Shown here piece after piece: positions 17,201 to 25,117 of a DNA stretch of 29,661 nucleotides. The notes beneath the pieces are model-generated. The model was given only the letters and a program-made list of their open reading frames with translations, was not told the origin of the DNA and did not search any database. How positions within the stretch are numbered: the first letter of the stretch is position 1; each line of letters starts with the position of its first letter. The translations under genes and the position numbers were made by a program. Source of the DNA: JAGOFO01 sp964522105 (GTDB taxonomy: Bacteria > Myxococcota_A > UBA9042 > DTJE01); NCBI GenBank assembly GCA_964522105.1, contig CAZFVA010000034.1, positions 1 through 29,661 on the forward strand, written 5' to 3'.

Positions 17201-17376
17201 TCGCCCCGCTTCTGGATACCCTGCCAAAATGCGAAGAGCTGGTGGCGTTCCCGATACCGGTCATTGATCTTTCGACACTGATGGCAGCGATTCCGTCAGG
17301 GGCGGCACTGAATTTCTACGTCGAGCAGTTCTACCGCGAAAATGGATTCACTACAGTTCAGGGGCATCTTGAGTAG
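14236..17376 (+). CDS. Ig-like-domain lipoprotein with TULIP-like C-terminal region
   Basis: A 1046-residue lipoprotein: the signal peptide ends IVSC (Cys23), followed by Gly/Ser. About four Ig-like domains follow (roughly residues 50-440); their strands include VKAGLPVVVTC, IKAGEWVHIQC, FKAGESASVSC and YGTNERIMVTM, with D(R/F)(W/Y)(G/E)N(P/L)I at a fixed distance. A fifth, different Ig-like unit (about 442-530, LTILYPTRGATISG) is followed by a region of about 500 residues. Within it, 597-790 has long amphipathic strands and a long amphipathic helix (IDSFSGAIERALKQQMESML) arranged as in BPI-type TULIP lipid-binding domains. This is my own pattern reading. ATG at 14236 has GGAGG at good spacing. 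The last 26 bases overlap the convergent lipoprotein gene. It probably sits at the cell surface or in the periplasm; the ligand is unknown. Confidence 0.85.
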   Translation: MTCWKSLPVTAAAAALILTIVSCGGGSNTTDALSDSSGDHDQLDGIDLPSIDTTVSSNTVKAGLPVVVTCTGSGFDQANVKILVWDPKAGTPSTTDVIDNSQDATGAADASEPQQIDPDSIVTPPGTTIEDDRVIFTVAGTYYITCYAPDAGLLDQEPEPVSVEPGIPVSIDSIVEPTTIKAGEWVHIQCSAVDRWGNPITSGFISNVTPQDGIRPSGLEVQFIQAGDFEVGCAIEGTDIRDETPVPVKVEPNLAKKIYTFVDPVKFKAGESASVSCEVRDFYENPIYGFPVSVSKPAALLLAGKTLSTEKAGLYTVKCVPQNEDWDKFQLFPVSITVTPADPEIITLKVVPNKAVYGTNERIMVTMTTSDRYGNLIPNAPFAPVEITPLDVNGTMSPADGIKKLNGDSSGEFLLKKEGLYLLTFRLLADQSIYKDLQISVDGSGPLLTILYPTRGATISGKPSVTLVASVNDAISGVTKLTVNGKEEIPSRFIKNGTLTYQLPLIHQGLNTVEVSIVNGMGNTASETRGFQFSYKYYPMDPDNPEVGMVPKAVKAYLGRSFFDDGNHEPPPDDLATIIETIVGGLKIESLIPNPLAALGPYNVYLRSIRYDKPKVTLSPEKDRLDLRIDINNIYVAVEAVGKCEFLFIDFCPDVSGSVDADTIMVDSSLNISMDENGVFTSNLTFNNFRIIELNIDLDGFIGDLLDGLIDSLIDSFSGAIERALKQQMESMLNQTVADLLAKFKIQQAIEIPSILGSEPAEVNILTLPSAFKLDHPGLWLDMDAAIYGAAGVGHTNSGSISRSDCLKVNVDDFVIPEDAQVGFAAFDDVLNQALYAVWNTGTLNLTIGDDILGGLDLPAIVLKKVDLDFYEPPIITSCNPEFVWDPETWDGPCTVASEQVIQLQVGDAYARVEADIFGSPMYMELFVQAVALADLSAGDDGTGRSVIKIRLLSVPKIILDVISVDPAFLAMNGWTKDSFYNDIMKPIIAPLLDTLPKCEELVAFPIPVIDLSTLMAAIPSGAALNFYVEQFYRENGFTTVQGHLE

Positions 17377-19858
17377 CGGGGACAATGAACCCGTAGTACC
17401 TGGCCATCCAGTATGAAGCAATAACCTCGGCACCATCCATCTCGATGTTTGAACCCCAGCCGCCATCGGTCATGTATTGATTCGTGTTGAAGCGATCATT
17501 GCGGCGCTCATCCGGGGGAATGATGTAACCGTCACTTCTTGCAGTGCAATCGGCGCAACGCTTCATGTAATATTCGGGCGCGGGCACAAGATCCTGACGA
17601 TGGCTGTTGTGCAGATTCCAGCGAATCAGGTCCATCGGCGTCAGCTTCAACCATCTGGCTGTGTAGAAATATTCCGGGGTCTCGCCACCGACAACGCCGT
17701 TAATCACATCCCAGAGCGCCGCCTGCTGCTGCCGCTGATGTGAATACGTCCTTTGCCAGCCATCAAGCCACTTGGCATACAAAGCCGGGTCCGTTTCGTA
17801 CCGCATCAGAACAATGAAACCCTGCGTCGAAAGCTCGTCACCGTCGCCGGTTCCCTGACGACCCGGCGGTTCGCTTTCATGAACGACGTTTTCATCATAG
17901 TGATGTTCATTAATAAGGTAGTTTTTGGCGTCCAGGAACTTCTGATCGCCGGTCATGTAATACGCCAGCGTGATTGAAGCCAGTATCTGTGTGCTGAGCT
18001 GGCCGCCGTCGCCCAGCATGCCGATTGAATTGACATAGAAGGGATCGTAGGCGCCGTACGTCGTGCATTCGCCGTTCGGTTTCCAGATCTGATACCCGTG
18101 GTCGATGATGCCGCCGACAATATTGCTCATGTGGTCGCGGATGGCCTGCTTCTGAGTTTCGTCAGCGCACATGTCATAGGCGTATGCCATCATGAACGTG
18201 TGGGACGTGACTTCGTCATTCGATGTGTCTGACTTAATCCACCATTCGCCATCAGGGGACTTGAACCACTCGCCATCATCCGGGGCGTCGCAATCGTCAA
18301 GTATGCAGCCATCAATCCTGATTACAGCGCGCGCAAGGAACCAGTCAGTGCCGGTCAAAGTGCGAAGATTCAACATGGCCTGCAGACTCTTGTCGAAATG
18401 CGCCTTGGCTTCAGGGTCACCGGTCATCTTGTAGCGCATGCACTCGCCGATAACCCAATAACATGTCCAGCCACCATCATTATCTGAATCCCACGGGATG
18501 TTGGTTGAAAGGTCCCCGGCAACAGTCAGGTGTGAATCGGCGACGGCCCCGTCGCGGTCATGACGGGTGACGACTCGATCAACGAACGTATCGACCTTCT
18601 GTTCAAGAGTCATGCGGGTAACGGTCACCCACGTCATGCCACCGTCAGACGCGAAATAGACAGGGGAGTCGGCGACTTCCGGGGTTGTAGCCACGCGGCG
18701 GACTGACTCGCCGGCCACCCATCGGAACGCATTGTAGAAACGCCATTCAGGGTCGGTGTCGCGAAGCATCATTCTGAACGCGCCGCCTTCGGCCGTTACG
18801 ATAAAGCCGCCATCGGAAGCAAGGACAGCGTCAGTTGAAGACGACGCGGCAAGAGGAAGCCTGCCCTCGGCAAATTCGGGGACTTCAGCCACAACCGGAT
18901 CGTCCATATCTGCGATTCCGGCGATGCCTTCGTCGCCGATGATGACAAGGCCCAGGGCCTGCGGCAGTTTTACGTCGGCAACCATCTGACGCACCCGACC
19001 GACAGGTGACGGGCTCGCCTGAAGAAACCTTGCCGAACCGTCAAGAGACAGCGCGTTGACCTCGATTGACGTCGCGTCCCCCTGCCGTGCAACATAAAGC
19101 CGTGAAGCATCACCGTTCAGCGTTGCCGCAATAACCCCGATATTATCCGCGAGACTGACATTGACCAGGCCGCTTTCATCAACGATCAAAAGACCGGTCG
19201 TAGTTGTCACAACGGTTTTACCGCCCGCCCTGACAACCTGTACCACGCCGTCTTCACCTTCAAAAGTGACCTCCAGGGTGTAGCCGCTGTCGGTAAACAA
19301 TACGATGGCCTGACGGTAGATTACATAAAGTCCTGCCGGGCCGAACGCGGCACCCATCGGGACGCCCAGAATTTCCTGCGGAAAATACGATTCGACGACG
19401 CCATCGGCATGACGATTGAAGCCCGAAAAATTAACCTGGGTCGGGTTGTCGAACCAGGCGGGAGCCCAGTCGGGGCGAATCACAACGTCGTAAACATCAG
19501 TAATTTCAGGATCAATCTCGATGCCGGTGTGATTGATTTCCTGCACGAAAGGATTGTCGACGTACGGATTCAGGCAGGGCGGCGTTACAAACGGGACGTC
19601 CAGCGGGCCCACAGGCGCATCAGCGGAAACGTCACCGTCTTCAATGCTGTCAACCGGCAAATCTGTCGCGGTCAGATCCTGCCCTGCATCGCTTTCTGTG
19701 GTCTCGCCGTCTGCAACCGGCGCATCAACCGCAACATCAATTCCAACATCACCTGACGCGTCAACCACAACGTCCCTGTCAATTTGAATATCAACACCGC
19801 AACCGACCATAATCACAAATAAACCGGCCACACCCGCAATCTTCAGACCTCGACGCAT
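17351..19858 (-). CDS. lipoprotein with probable beta-propeller and alpha/alpha-toroid domains
   Basis: The 835-residue product has a signal peptide ending IMVGC (Cys20) and an Asp/Ala/Val-rich linker (about 21-85, repeated DV, DA and VD), then NPFVQEINHTG and the mature domains. Residues about 120-410 contain repeated strand-like units of the kind seen in beta-propellers (GLYVIYRQAIVLFTDSG, KTVVTTTTGLLIVDESG, DAVLASDGGFIVTAEGG, SPVYFASDGGMTWVTV). Residues about 420-820 look like an alpha/alpha six-hairpin toroid, with two MTGD helical-hairpin repeats (MTGDPEAKAHFDKSL and MTGDQKFLDAKNYL) and a Trp/Asp-rich opening (IPWDSDNDGGWTCYW) as in many glycan-acting enzymes. Catalytic residues cannot be named. 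ATG at 19858 has GGGG just upstream. Its last 26 bases overlap the opposite gene. Confidence 0.82.
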   Translation of the reverse strand: MRRGLKIAGVAGLFVIMVGCGVDIQIDRDVVVDASGDVGIDVAVDAPVADGETTESDAGQDLTATDLPVDSIEDGDVSADAPVGPLDVPFVTPPCLNPYVDNPFVQEINHTGIEIDPEITDVYDVVIRPDWAPAWFDNPTQVNFSGFNRHADGVVESYFPQEILGVPMGAAFGPAGLYVIYRQAIVLFTDSGYTLEVTFEGEDGVVQVVRAGGKTVVTTTTGLLIVDESGLVNVSLADNIGVIAATLNGDASRLYVARQGDATSIEVNALSLDGSARFLQASPSPVGRVRQMVADVKLPQALGLVIIGDEGIAGIADMDDPVVAEVPEFAEGRLPLAASSSTDAVLASDGGFIVTAEGGAFRMMLRDTDPEWRFYNAFRWVAGESVRRVATTPEVADSPVYFASDGGMTWVTVTRMTLEQKVDTFVDRVVTRHDRDGAVADSHLTVAGDLSTNIPWDSDNDGGWTCYWVIGECMRYKMTGDPEAKAHFDKSLQAMLNLRTLTGTDWFLARAVIRIDGCILDDCDAPDDGEWFKSPDGEWWIKSDTSNDEVTSHTFMMAYAYDMCADETQKQAIRDHMSNIVGGIIDHGYQIWKPNGECTTYGAYDPFYVNSIGMLGDGGQLSTQILASITLAYYMTGDQKFLDAKNYLINEHHYDENVVHESEPPGRQGTGDGDELSTQGFIVLMRYETDPALYAKWLDGWQRTYSHQRQQQAALWDVINGVVGGETPEYFYTARWLKLTPMDLIRWNLHNSHRQDLVPAPEYYMKRCADCTARSDGYIIPPDERRNDRFNTNQYMTDGGWGSNIEMDGAEVIASYWMARYYGFIVPATQDAPEL

Positions 19859-19891
19859 AATCACCCCTGCAGCAATCAACAAACCAGCGAA

Positions 19892-19897
19892 AGTATA
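19892..19897 (-). promoter_or_regulatory. possible -10 element before the propeller/toroid lipoprotein gene
   Basis: The 78-base interval between the two minus-strand lipoprotein genes contains TATACT (19897-19892), five of six matches to the -10 consensus, but no good -35 at the right distance. The gene may instead be transcribed from the upstream lipoprotein promoter. Confidence 0.3.
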
Positions 19898-19936
19898 ATC
19901 AGATTAAAGAGATTTGCACCAGAATGGCCCGGACCG

Positions 19937-22537
19937 CTATCTGAAGCTGACCGAATCGACCAGAACGGCGGTATCAAAAATCGAATCGCCCTTGTCAGTA
20001 CAGTAGAAGGACAGCGTAACGGGGGCATCGCGCGTCATGTCAAGACCGGTAAGCGGGAAGGTCGACTTCTGCCAGTCAGTCATATGCGTGTCGCCACGGT
20101 CAAACTGCACGTCAGACGGCTCCAGCCCGATGTAGTCGCTGCCGCAGGTACAGTCCACACAGGTCTCGCATTTTCCGTCAGTCGGCGCGCAAAGATCATC
20201 GACAGCCAGATCAATAACCGAAAATTCAGTTCCGTCCTTCGTCAACAGCCTTGCCTGGAACGTGTCCTGGTAAGCTGACCCGCAGAACTCATGAAATTCT
20301 TCTGAATAGTATTTCCAGTAGAAAACGACTTCCTTCGCCCCGGCCGGAATACAGAAACTCTGCGAAATCAGGCCGGTCTTGTCTGTAAAGCCAAGTCCTG
20401 TTGATATGATGCCCATGAACTTGCCGGCAATCGGTTTAGTCGCGCCCAGCCTGCTGATCACGCGCCCGTCGCCCTGCTGAGTCCACGCCGTCAAGTCCGA
20501 AATCTCGAACCCGGGGTTAAGAATCCCGGTCTCGGAAGCCGACATTTCCAGGGCTCCGAAAAGCCTGAAAAAACTGCCCTGATTTGAAGGATCGACAGCG
20601 CCACCGGCATACGCCTCGCCAGTCGTCATGCTGCGCTGCATGATATTGAAGAAGTAGTCATACCCGGACTTGAAAGCGAATTTACTGGTCACCCTGTTTG
20701 AGTATCCTGTGACCGTCCTGGCTCCGGAAGCCACGAACGATAACGCCAGAGTCCCGTTGTACAGCGTCCGGCAACCGCCAAGATACACAATGCTGCCCGG
20801 GAACCGCTGCCCGTCCGCATAAAATTCAATGAATTCAGGCGTCAAGCCCCACGTACCGTCACCAAGAATCACCCGTCCGGCCATCATGTCGGCGTGAGTT
20901 CTGTCGTAGCACAAGCCTTCGGCTTCAGTCTTTTTTATGACCCCGCCATCGTCATATTCAACCGGCGCCTCGGTAATCACACAGGTCGAGCCGGCCGGGC
21001 AATCGGCCGTTGAATTACACTTCTGATCTGAAGAACTGATTCTGCCGCAGTTGACGGCTTCGCCACTCCACAGAACCTCCTGGCCGCCACGATGCTTCCA
21101 GGGCAGGACGTCCCTGACTTCGTCCGAAAGCCCCCTGAAATAGACGTCCGAGTGAGTCGCAATCCCGATAATTCCGCTGGAACTGAGCTGCCGGAATTTT
21201 TCAAGACTGGCACCCGACCCGTTATAAGGCCCTTTGACCGTGAACACCGGGCAGTTAATACCCGAAGCGACAGTCGCAATTTCCTGAATCTCATCTTCTT
21301 CACCGAACTCGGCAGAAAACGGGGACATCAACAACGTCTGCCGGCTGGTAATCTGATTGCCGTCAAGTGCCCTCGGCACATTCAAAGTCACTGCCTCACC
21401 GTCGGCGTCGCCGGCCCCGCGTGCCCCCGGCGCAGCCAGGTTCAAAGCACCCAGGACACCATCGCTGAACCTGACCCAGACACCACCGCCCCTGTCATCT
21501 TCGTCGCTCGTCTCGACAATCGTGGAATCTGCCGAAAACACTGTCATTGCAGCCGCAACCGCACCATCAGGATTTCCACCTTCAACCTGCGCGTAAAACG
21601 CCTTTCGCGCCTTAACCAGCGTTGCCAGATGGGAGCTGCACGTTTCCGAATCAATATTGTTCAGACATTTTATGGCAAACGGGGCCGAAAGCGCCTGGTA
21701 AGGTGTCGAACCGGTCGTCACATCGACCGCCGCCCGGTAAAGCTGCGTCCCGACTTTGTCACAATTGACCATCACACGGGCCGTGTAAACCCCGTCCCCC
21801 TGAATCTCATCACTTGAACCATCGACCATGCCCAGATCGCGCAGCGCACCAAGGCTGGCGCCTGTCGTACCGTCATCATTCTGCCGGACAACATAGATCC
21901 TGTCCGCCACAGACTGGCCGAATATCCCCATCTCGATAGTTGCCTGAGCCGGTTGATTTCGCCCTACAAAAACACTTGGCGGATTCATGCGAAGCGGTGC
22001 GGGAAAGTAGAAAGACGGGTTGTACGTAACAACTATTTCATCCCACACCTGGACAGACTCGGCGTCCGGGTCAAAATTGTCCCCATGGCCGATTGCATAG
22101 ACCCTGATCTTATTTTCACCGGGGGAAAGATTAATGATGTCGGTCTGCCAGTAAGGTGAATTATCAGTCCACAAGACCTTGCCGTCAGTCACCCCGTTCA
22201 TTTCAAACCAGAACGATTCAACGGTCCCGAAAAACAACCCGGCCAGCGCGGTAGTTTCGCCCTGAGTCGCCGCATACCCGCGATTTGAAGGGGTCGTAAT
22301 CCTTACCAGCAATTCGGCTGAAGGTTCGGTCACAGAAACAAGACCATTGCCGCCCATATCCGGGAATTGATAAGCATCAAACGTATCTGTGTTTAAATCG
22401 TGCGCTATTACATCAGAAATTCCGAAGTCATAACCGACGGTATCACCGGGTACCGCGTTCTGCCCGCAACCAGCCATCGCAGCAACAAGAACGGCTATCC
22501 CGAACACCGCATTTCGCACGCGTATCAATCTGGCCAA
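19937..22537 (-). CDS. lipoprotein with caspase-like (clan CD) domain
   Basis: An 866-residue lipoprotein (MAGC, Cys24). Residues about 75-175 look like an Ig/glucodextranase-B-type domain (LSPGENKIRVYAIG), and about 185-290 like a second beta domain (EIQGDGVYTARV). Residues about 398-640 resemble a caspase-fold CHAT/C25 protease: strand TLLMSPFSAEFG, GIIGIATHSD with His462, a long insert with seven Cys, then SIVYLGGCRTL with Cys589 and GTLALSFVASGARTVTGYSN, matching the CHAT pattern after its catalytic Cys (compare LSaC.T and rafl.aGa.svi). The usual His-Gly is His-Ser here. The C-terminal part (about 670-866) reads as a jelly-roll-like domain (GFEISDLTAWTQQGDG, SQSFCIPAGAKEVVFYW). Start TTG at 22537 has GGAGG six bases upstream. 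Proteolysis is inferred, not shown. Confidence 0.85.
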   Translation of the reverse strand: MARLIRVRNAVFGIAVLVAAMAGCGQNAVPGDTVGYDFGISDVIAHDLNTDTFDAYQFPDMGGNGLVSVTEPSAELLVRITTPSNRGYAATQGETTALAGLFFGTVESFWFEMNGVTDGKVLWTDNSPYWQTDIINLSPGENKIRVYAIGHGDNFDPDAESVQVWDEIVVTYNPSFYFPAPLRMNPPSVFVGRNQPAQATIEMGIFGQSVADRIYVVRQNDDGTTGASLGALRDLGMVDGSSDEIQGDGVYTARVMVNCDKVGTQLYRAAVDVTTGSTPYQALSAPFAIKCLNNIDSETCSSHLATLVKARKAFYAQVEGGNPDGAVAAAMTVFSADSTIVETSDEDDRGGGVWVRFSDGVLGALNLAAPGARGAGDADGEAVTLNVPRALDGNQITSRQTLLMSPFSAEFGEEDEIQEIATVASGINCPVFTVKGPYNGSGASLEKFRQLSSSGIIGIATHSDVYFRGLSDEVRDVLPWKHRGGQEVLWSGEAVNCGRISSSDQKCNSTADCPAGSTCVITEAPVEYDDGGVIKKTEAEGLCYDRTHADMMAGRVILGDGTWGLTPEFIEFYADGQRFPGSIVYLGGCRTLYNGTLALSFVASGARTVTGYSNRVTSKFAFKSGYDYFFNIMQRSMTTGEAYAGGAVDPSNQGSFFRLFGALEMSASETGILNPGFEISDLTAWTQQGDGRVISRLGATKPIAGKFMGIISTGLGFTDKTGLISQSFCIPAGAKEVVFYWKYYSEEFHEFCGSAYQDTFQARLLTKDGTEFSVIDLAVDDLCAPTDGKCETCVDCTCGSDYIGLEPSDVQFDRGDTHMTDWQKSTFPLTGLDMTRDAPVTLSFYCTDKGDSIFDTAVLVDSVSFR

Positions 22538-22617
22538 AAGGAACCTCCGCAGTCACATCATATGGCAGGAATACTTCCGATCAGATCCGGGCTGAATTCC
22601 GCTCCAATCTATTGATC

Positions 22618-22646
22618 ATTGTAAGGAAGGCGCGACCATCATTCAA
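22618..22646 (-). promoter_or_regulatory. promoter of the caspase-like lipoprotein
   Basis: The minus strand has TTGAAT (22646-22641), a 17-base spacer and TACAAT (22623-22618). Start expected near 22611, with a leader of about 74 bases before the TTG start. Confidence 0.6.
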
Positions 22647-22705
22647 ACTTGCCGACATAACTTTACATTCGTATTACAAATTCAAGCGCAGACGCATCGA
22701 TTACA

Positions 22706-22735
22706 ACAGCCCGGACAGTTGACACACAAGGCTGT
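22706..22735. repeat. inverted repeat flanking the -35 box of the glycan genes
   Basis: ACAGCC (22706-22711) and GGCTGT (22730-22735) are perfect inverted copies. They can be extended with a bulge (ATTACAACAGCC against GGCTGTAAT) and enclose the -35 TTGACA (22719-22724). This placement suits an operator, but chance occurrence cannot be excluded. Confidence 0.35.
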
Positions 22736-22748
22736 AATCCTGTAGTTT
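22719..22748 (+). promoter_or_regulatory. promoter of the glycan gene set
   Basis: A perfect TTGACA (22719-22724) is followed after 18 bases by TAGTTT (22743-22748), preceded by TG. The -10 is weak, as would suit an activated promoter. Start near 22755, about 20 bases before the GTG of the FAD gene. Confidence 0.5.
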
Positions 22749-22775
22749 TCCCATGGATTTGATCCCGGAGTTCAC

Positions 22776-24089
22776 GTGGAAAATACAGAACTGCTGATCA
22801 TCGGTGCCGGACTGTCAGGACTGGCGACCGCCATGCACAGCGACTGCGATTATGTAGTTCTGGAAAAGTCATCACGGCCGGGCGGCCTTCTACGTACCGA
22901 AAATATTGACGATTTCCTGTTTGACTATACCGGACACTGGCTGCATATCAGGGACAAACGCACGACCGATATGATCGACCGCCTGCTGCCGGGACAGATG
23001 CTTTCGGTGGTACGCCGCGCAGCAATCTATTCAAACAAGGTCATGACGCTTTTCCCATATCAGGCAAATCTGTACGGCCTTCCAGCCGAAATCGTGCGCG
23101 AATGTCTGCAGGCCGCGGTCGAATCTGCTGTCAGCAGGGCCGCCGGGACCGCCGTCAAGCCGAAAAACTTCGAAGAATATGCAAATGTTCACTTCGGAAC
23201 CGGGATCGCTAAAAACTTTATTGTCCCTTACAACACGAAACTGTGGGGCGTGTCGCCTTCGGAAGTGACGGCCGAATGGACCCAGCGGTTTGTGCCGGTT
23301 CCGGATATCCGTCAGATCATTGACGGTGCTCTTGGTTTTTCCGCCGAAACGATGGGCTACAACGTGTCGTTCAAGTATCCGGCCCATGGCGGCATCGAGA
23401 CGCTTATCACGGCGATGACGACCGAAGTTGACCTGTCAAAAGTCAGACTGAATTCAAAACCATCGGCAATTTCAGTCGGCGAAAAATGGGTCGAGTGCGA
23501 AGGTCGCCGGATTCACTGGGAAAATCTGGTGTCAACGGCTGCGCTTCCCGACCTGGTCGCAATGACGACGGACGCCCCGCAACACATCAAAGACGCGGCC
23601 GCAAAACTGCGCTGCTCGCCCCTGAAATTTATTAACGTCGCGCTGGATGTGCCACGTCCGCTTGACGGAAACTACTGGATTTACCTGCCTGAAGACCGGT
23701 TCCCGTTCTATCGCGTCGGCGTTTTTTCCAATGCAGTCCCGGGTCTTGCGCCGGAAGGTAAATCAAACCTGTACGTCGAACTGGCGAACGACCGCGATGT
23801 GCCTGAATCCGAAGTCCTTGAAAGCCTGAAGGAATTTCTGAAGGAAACCGGCAGCATAGAGTCGGATGAACAAATTATTTTTGCGGAATTCAGACATCAT
23901 CCGTGGGGATATGTCATTTTTGATGAAAACTGTGCGTCTGCCCGCGACATGATTCTAAACTGGTATAATTCGGTCGGTGTGAAGTCGATCGGCAGATATG
24001 GTGCCTGGACTTACAACTCAATGGAGGACGCCATCCTTGAGGGCATGGATACAGCCATGGAAATCAGGCGGAAAGGGAGATCTGTTTAA
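22776..24089 (+). CDS. FAD-dependent UDP-galactopyranose-mutase-like or amine-oxidase-like protein
   Basis: A 437-residue flavoprotein with the N-terminal dinucleotide loop LLIIGAGLSGLATAM, the Glu-containing ribose site VVLEKSSRPGGLLRT (about residues 26-40), and the C-terminal FAD motif SIGRYGAWTYNSMEDAILEG. The sequence AEIVRECLQAAVESAV followed by FEEYANVHFGTGIAKNFIVPYNTKLWG (about 145-170) resembles the UDP-galactopyranose mutase and protoporphyrinogen oxidase-like group. Start is GTG at 22776 with GGAG seven bases upstream. It overlaps the next gene by one base (TAATG), so it is the first gene of a set with a glycosyltransferase and a polysaccharide deacetylase, a common combination in surface-glycan loci. 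Substrate unknown; the enzyme could also be a sugar-lipid desaturase or oxidase. Confidence 0.85.
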   Translation: MENTELLIIGAGLSGLATAMHSDCDYVVLEKSSRPGGLLRTENIDDFLFDYTGHWLHIRDKRTTDMIDRLLPGQMLSVVRRAAIYSNKVMTLFPYQANLYGLPAEIVRECLQAAVESAVSRAAGTAVKPKNFEEYANVHFGTGIAKNFIVPYNTKLWGVSPSEVTAEWTQRFVPVPDIRQIIDGALGFSAETMGYNVSFKYPAHGGIETLITAMTTEVDLSKVRLNSKPSAISVGEKWVECEGRRIHWENLVSTAALPDLVAMTTDAPQHIKDAAAKLRCSPLKFINVALDVPRPLDGNYWIYLPEDRFPFYRVGVFSNAVPGLAPEGKSNLYVELANDRDVPESEVLESLKEFLKETGSIESDEQIIFAEFRHHPWGYVIFDENCASARDMILNWYNSVGVKSIGRYGAWTYNSMEDAILEGMDTAMEIRRKGRSV

Positions 24090-24820
24090 TGGAACCAATC
24101 AATAGCGGCGACCCTGTCGAAATCTCGATTATTATTCCGGTATTTAACGAAGAGGGTCTGCTGGAAACGGCCATTAACGACCTTGTCGTCAAGCTGGCAG
24201 AGTTGAACTGGAACAAAGAGATCATCATCACGGAAAACGGCAGCACTGACCGGACGCTTGAAATAGCGAACAGGCTGGCCGCCACATATCCGTTCATCAA
24301 AGTACTTCATTCTTCCGAGCCGAACTACGGCAAGGCGCTCCGGAAGGGCATCGAAACGGCCACCGGAAAATACTGTCTTTGCGATGAAATTGACATCTGC
24401 GACGTGGACTTTCAGAAGGCTGCGATTTCACTGCTGAAATCAGACGTTGCTGACATGATAGTCGGCAGCAAGCGCCACCCCGACGCGCGCGACGCAAGGC
24501 CGGCCATCCGCCGCTTCGCGACGTGGGTGCTGAACGTGATGTTAAGAATTGCTACTGGATTCAAAGGAACAGACACCCACGGCCTGAAAGCTTTTAACCG
24601 TCTGGCAACTTTGCCGGTCCTTGAACGCTGCATCGTTGAAAAGGACCTGTTTGCAAGTGAGTTGGTGATCCGCGCCGAGCGCATGATCCGGGTCAGGGAA
24701 ATTCCCGTCACAATTGTGGAAAAGCGCCCCCCCGCGATTAATCTGTTCAAGCGGGTCCCGAACGTTCTGCGCAACATCTTCCGACTTTTCCTGGTCATCC
24801 GTCTTGGCAAAAAGGCGTAA
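24089..24820 (+). CDS. family 2 glycosyltransferase, DPM-synthase-like
   Basis: A 243-residue GT-A-fold transferase. The N-terminus has VEISIIIPVFNEEGLLE (about residues 10-26), then ITENGSTDRTLEIA (nucleotide-sugar binding, about 47-60), and NYGKALRKGIETATGKY. The usual metal-binding acidic site is CDEIDICDVDFQ (about 96-107), an unusual variant of the DxD motif. GTDTHGLKAFNR (about 165-176) matches the second acidic/acceptor region of dolichyl- or polyprenyl-phosphate mannose synthase-like enzymes. No membrane segment except a short hydrophobic basic tail (IFRLFLVIRLGKKA). It starts in the stop of the FAD gene (TAATG), with GGGAG nine bases upstream. It probably transfers a sugar to polyprenyl phosphate for glycan assembly at the inner membrane. 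Confidence 0.88.
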   Translation: MEPINSGDPVEISIIIPVFNEEGLLETAINDLVVKLAELNWNKEIIITENGSTDRTLEIANRLAATYPFIKVLHSSEPNYGKALRKGIETATGKYCLCDEIDICDVDFQKAAISLLKSDVADMIVGSKRHPDARDARPAIRRFATWVLNVMLRIATGFKGTDTHGLKAFNRLATLPVLERCIVEKDLFASELVIRAERMIRVREIPVTIVEKRPPAINLFKRVPNVLRNIFRLFLVIRLGKKA

Positions 24821-24862
24821 ACTGCTGATTGCGGCCCGGTAACACCGATTCAGGATTTGATG

Positions 24863-25017
24863 ATGTCACGGATACTGACAGTCAACATCGACCTTGACGA
24901 TCTCCGCTTCTATCGCGGGATTCATGCGCTTCCGCAGCGGCCCGAGATGGCCGAGATATTCGTTTCTGGTGTCCCAAGATTTCTGGACCTGTGCGAAAAA
25001 CACGGAATCTGCGCGAC
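24863..25017 (+). CDS. polysaccharide deacetylase, N-terminal fragment
   Basis: Only the first 51 codons are present. MSRILTVNIDLDDLRFYRG followed by IHALPQ and PRFLDLCEKHGICAT matches the N-terminal strand, metal-binding Asp-Asp and first helix of NodB-type polysaccharide deacetylases (compare the usual T.DvDdl.yyr..h.lp and flDlfe.hgv.aTFFvvG). ATG at 24863 is chosen because AGGA lies seven bases upstream; ATG at 24860 and TTG at 24857 are in frame. The 100-N gap interrupts the gene just before the expected TFFVxG strand. It is the third gene of the FAD protein/GT2 set and would deacetylate an N-acetylated sugar on a lipid carrier or surface glycan. Confidence 0.8.
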
Positions 25018-25117
25018 NNNNNNNNNNNNNNNNNNNNNNNNNNNNNNNNNNNNNNNNNNNNNNNNNNNNNNNNNNNNNNNNNNNNNNNNNNNNNNNNNNN
25101 NNNNNNNNNNNNNNNNN
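25018..25117. other. assembly gap, exactly 100 N
   Basis: A run of exactly 100 N is the usual placeholder for a gap of unknown length. Reading the deacetylase in frame across 100 bases would end at a TAA near 25159, giving a protein of only 98 residues; members of this family are normally about 250-330. So several hundred bases are probably missing. The 102 bases after the gap (25118-25219) hold no start before the HIT gene and probably contain the deacetylase C-terminus, in a frame that cannot be determined. Confidence 0.97.

Noticed and set aside
21092..21817. Plus-strand frame of 241 codons opposite the caspase-like lipoprotein
   Set aside because: The product is Arg-rich and low in recognisable structure, and the minus-strand frame encodes a full lipoprotein through this region.
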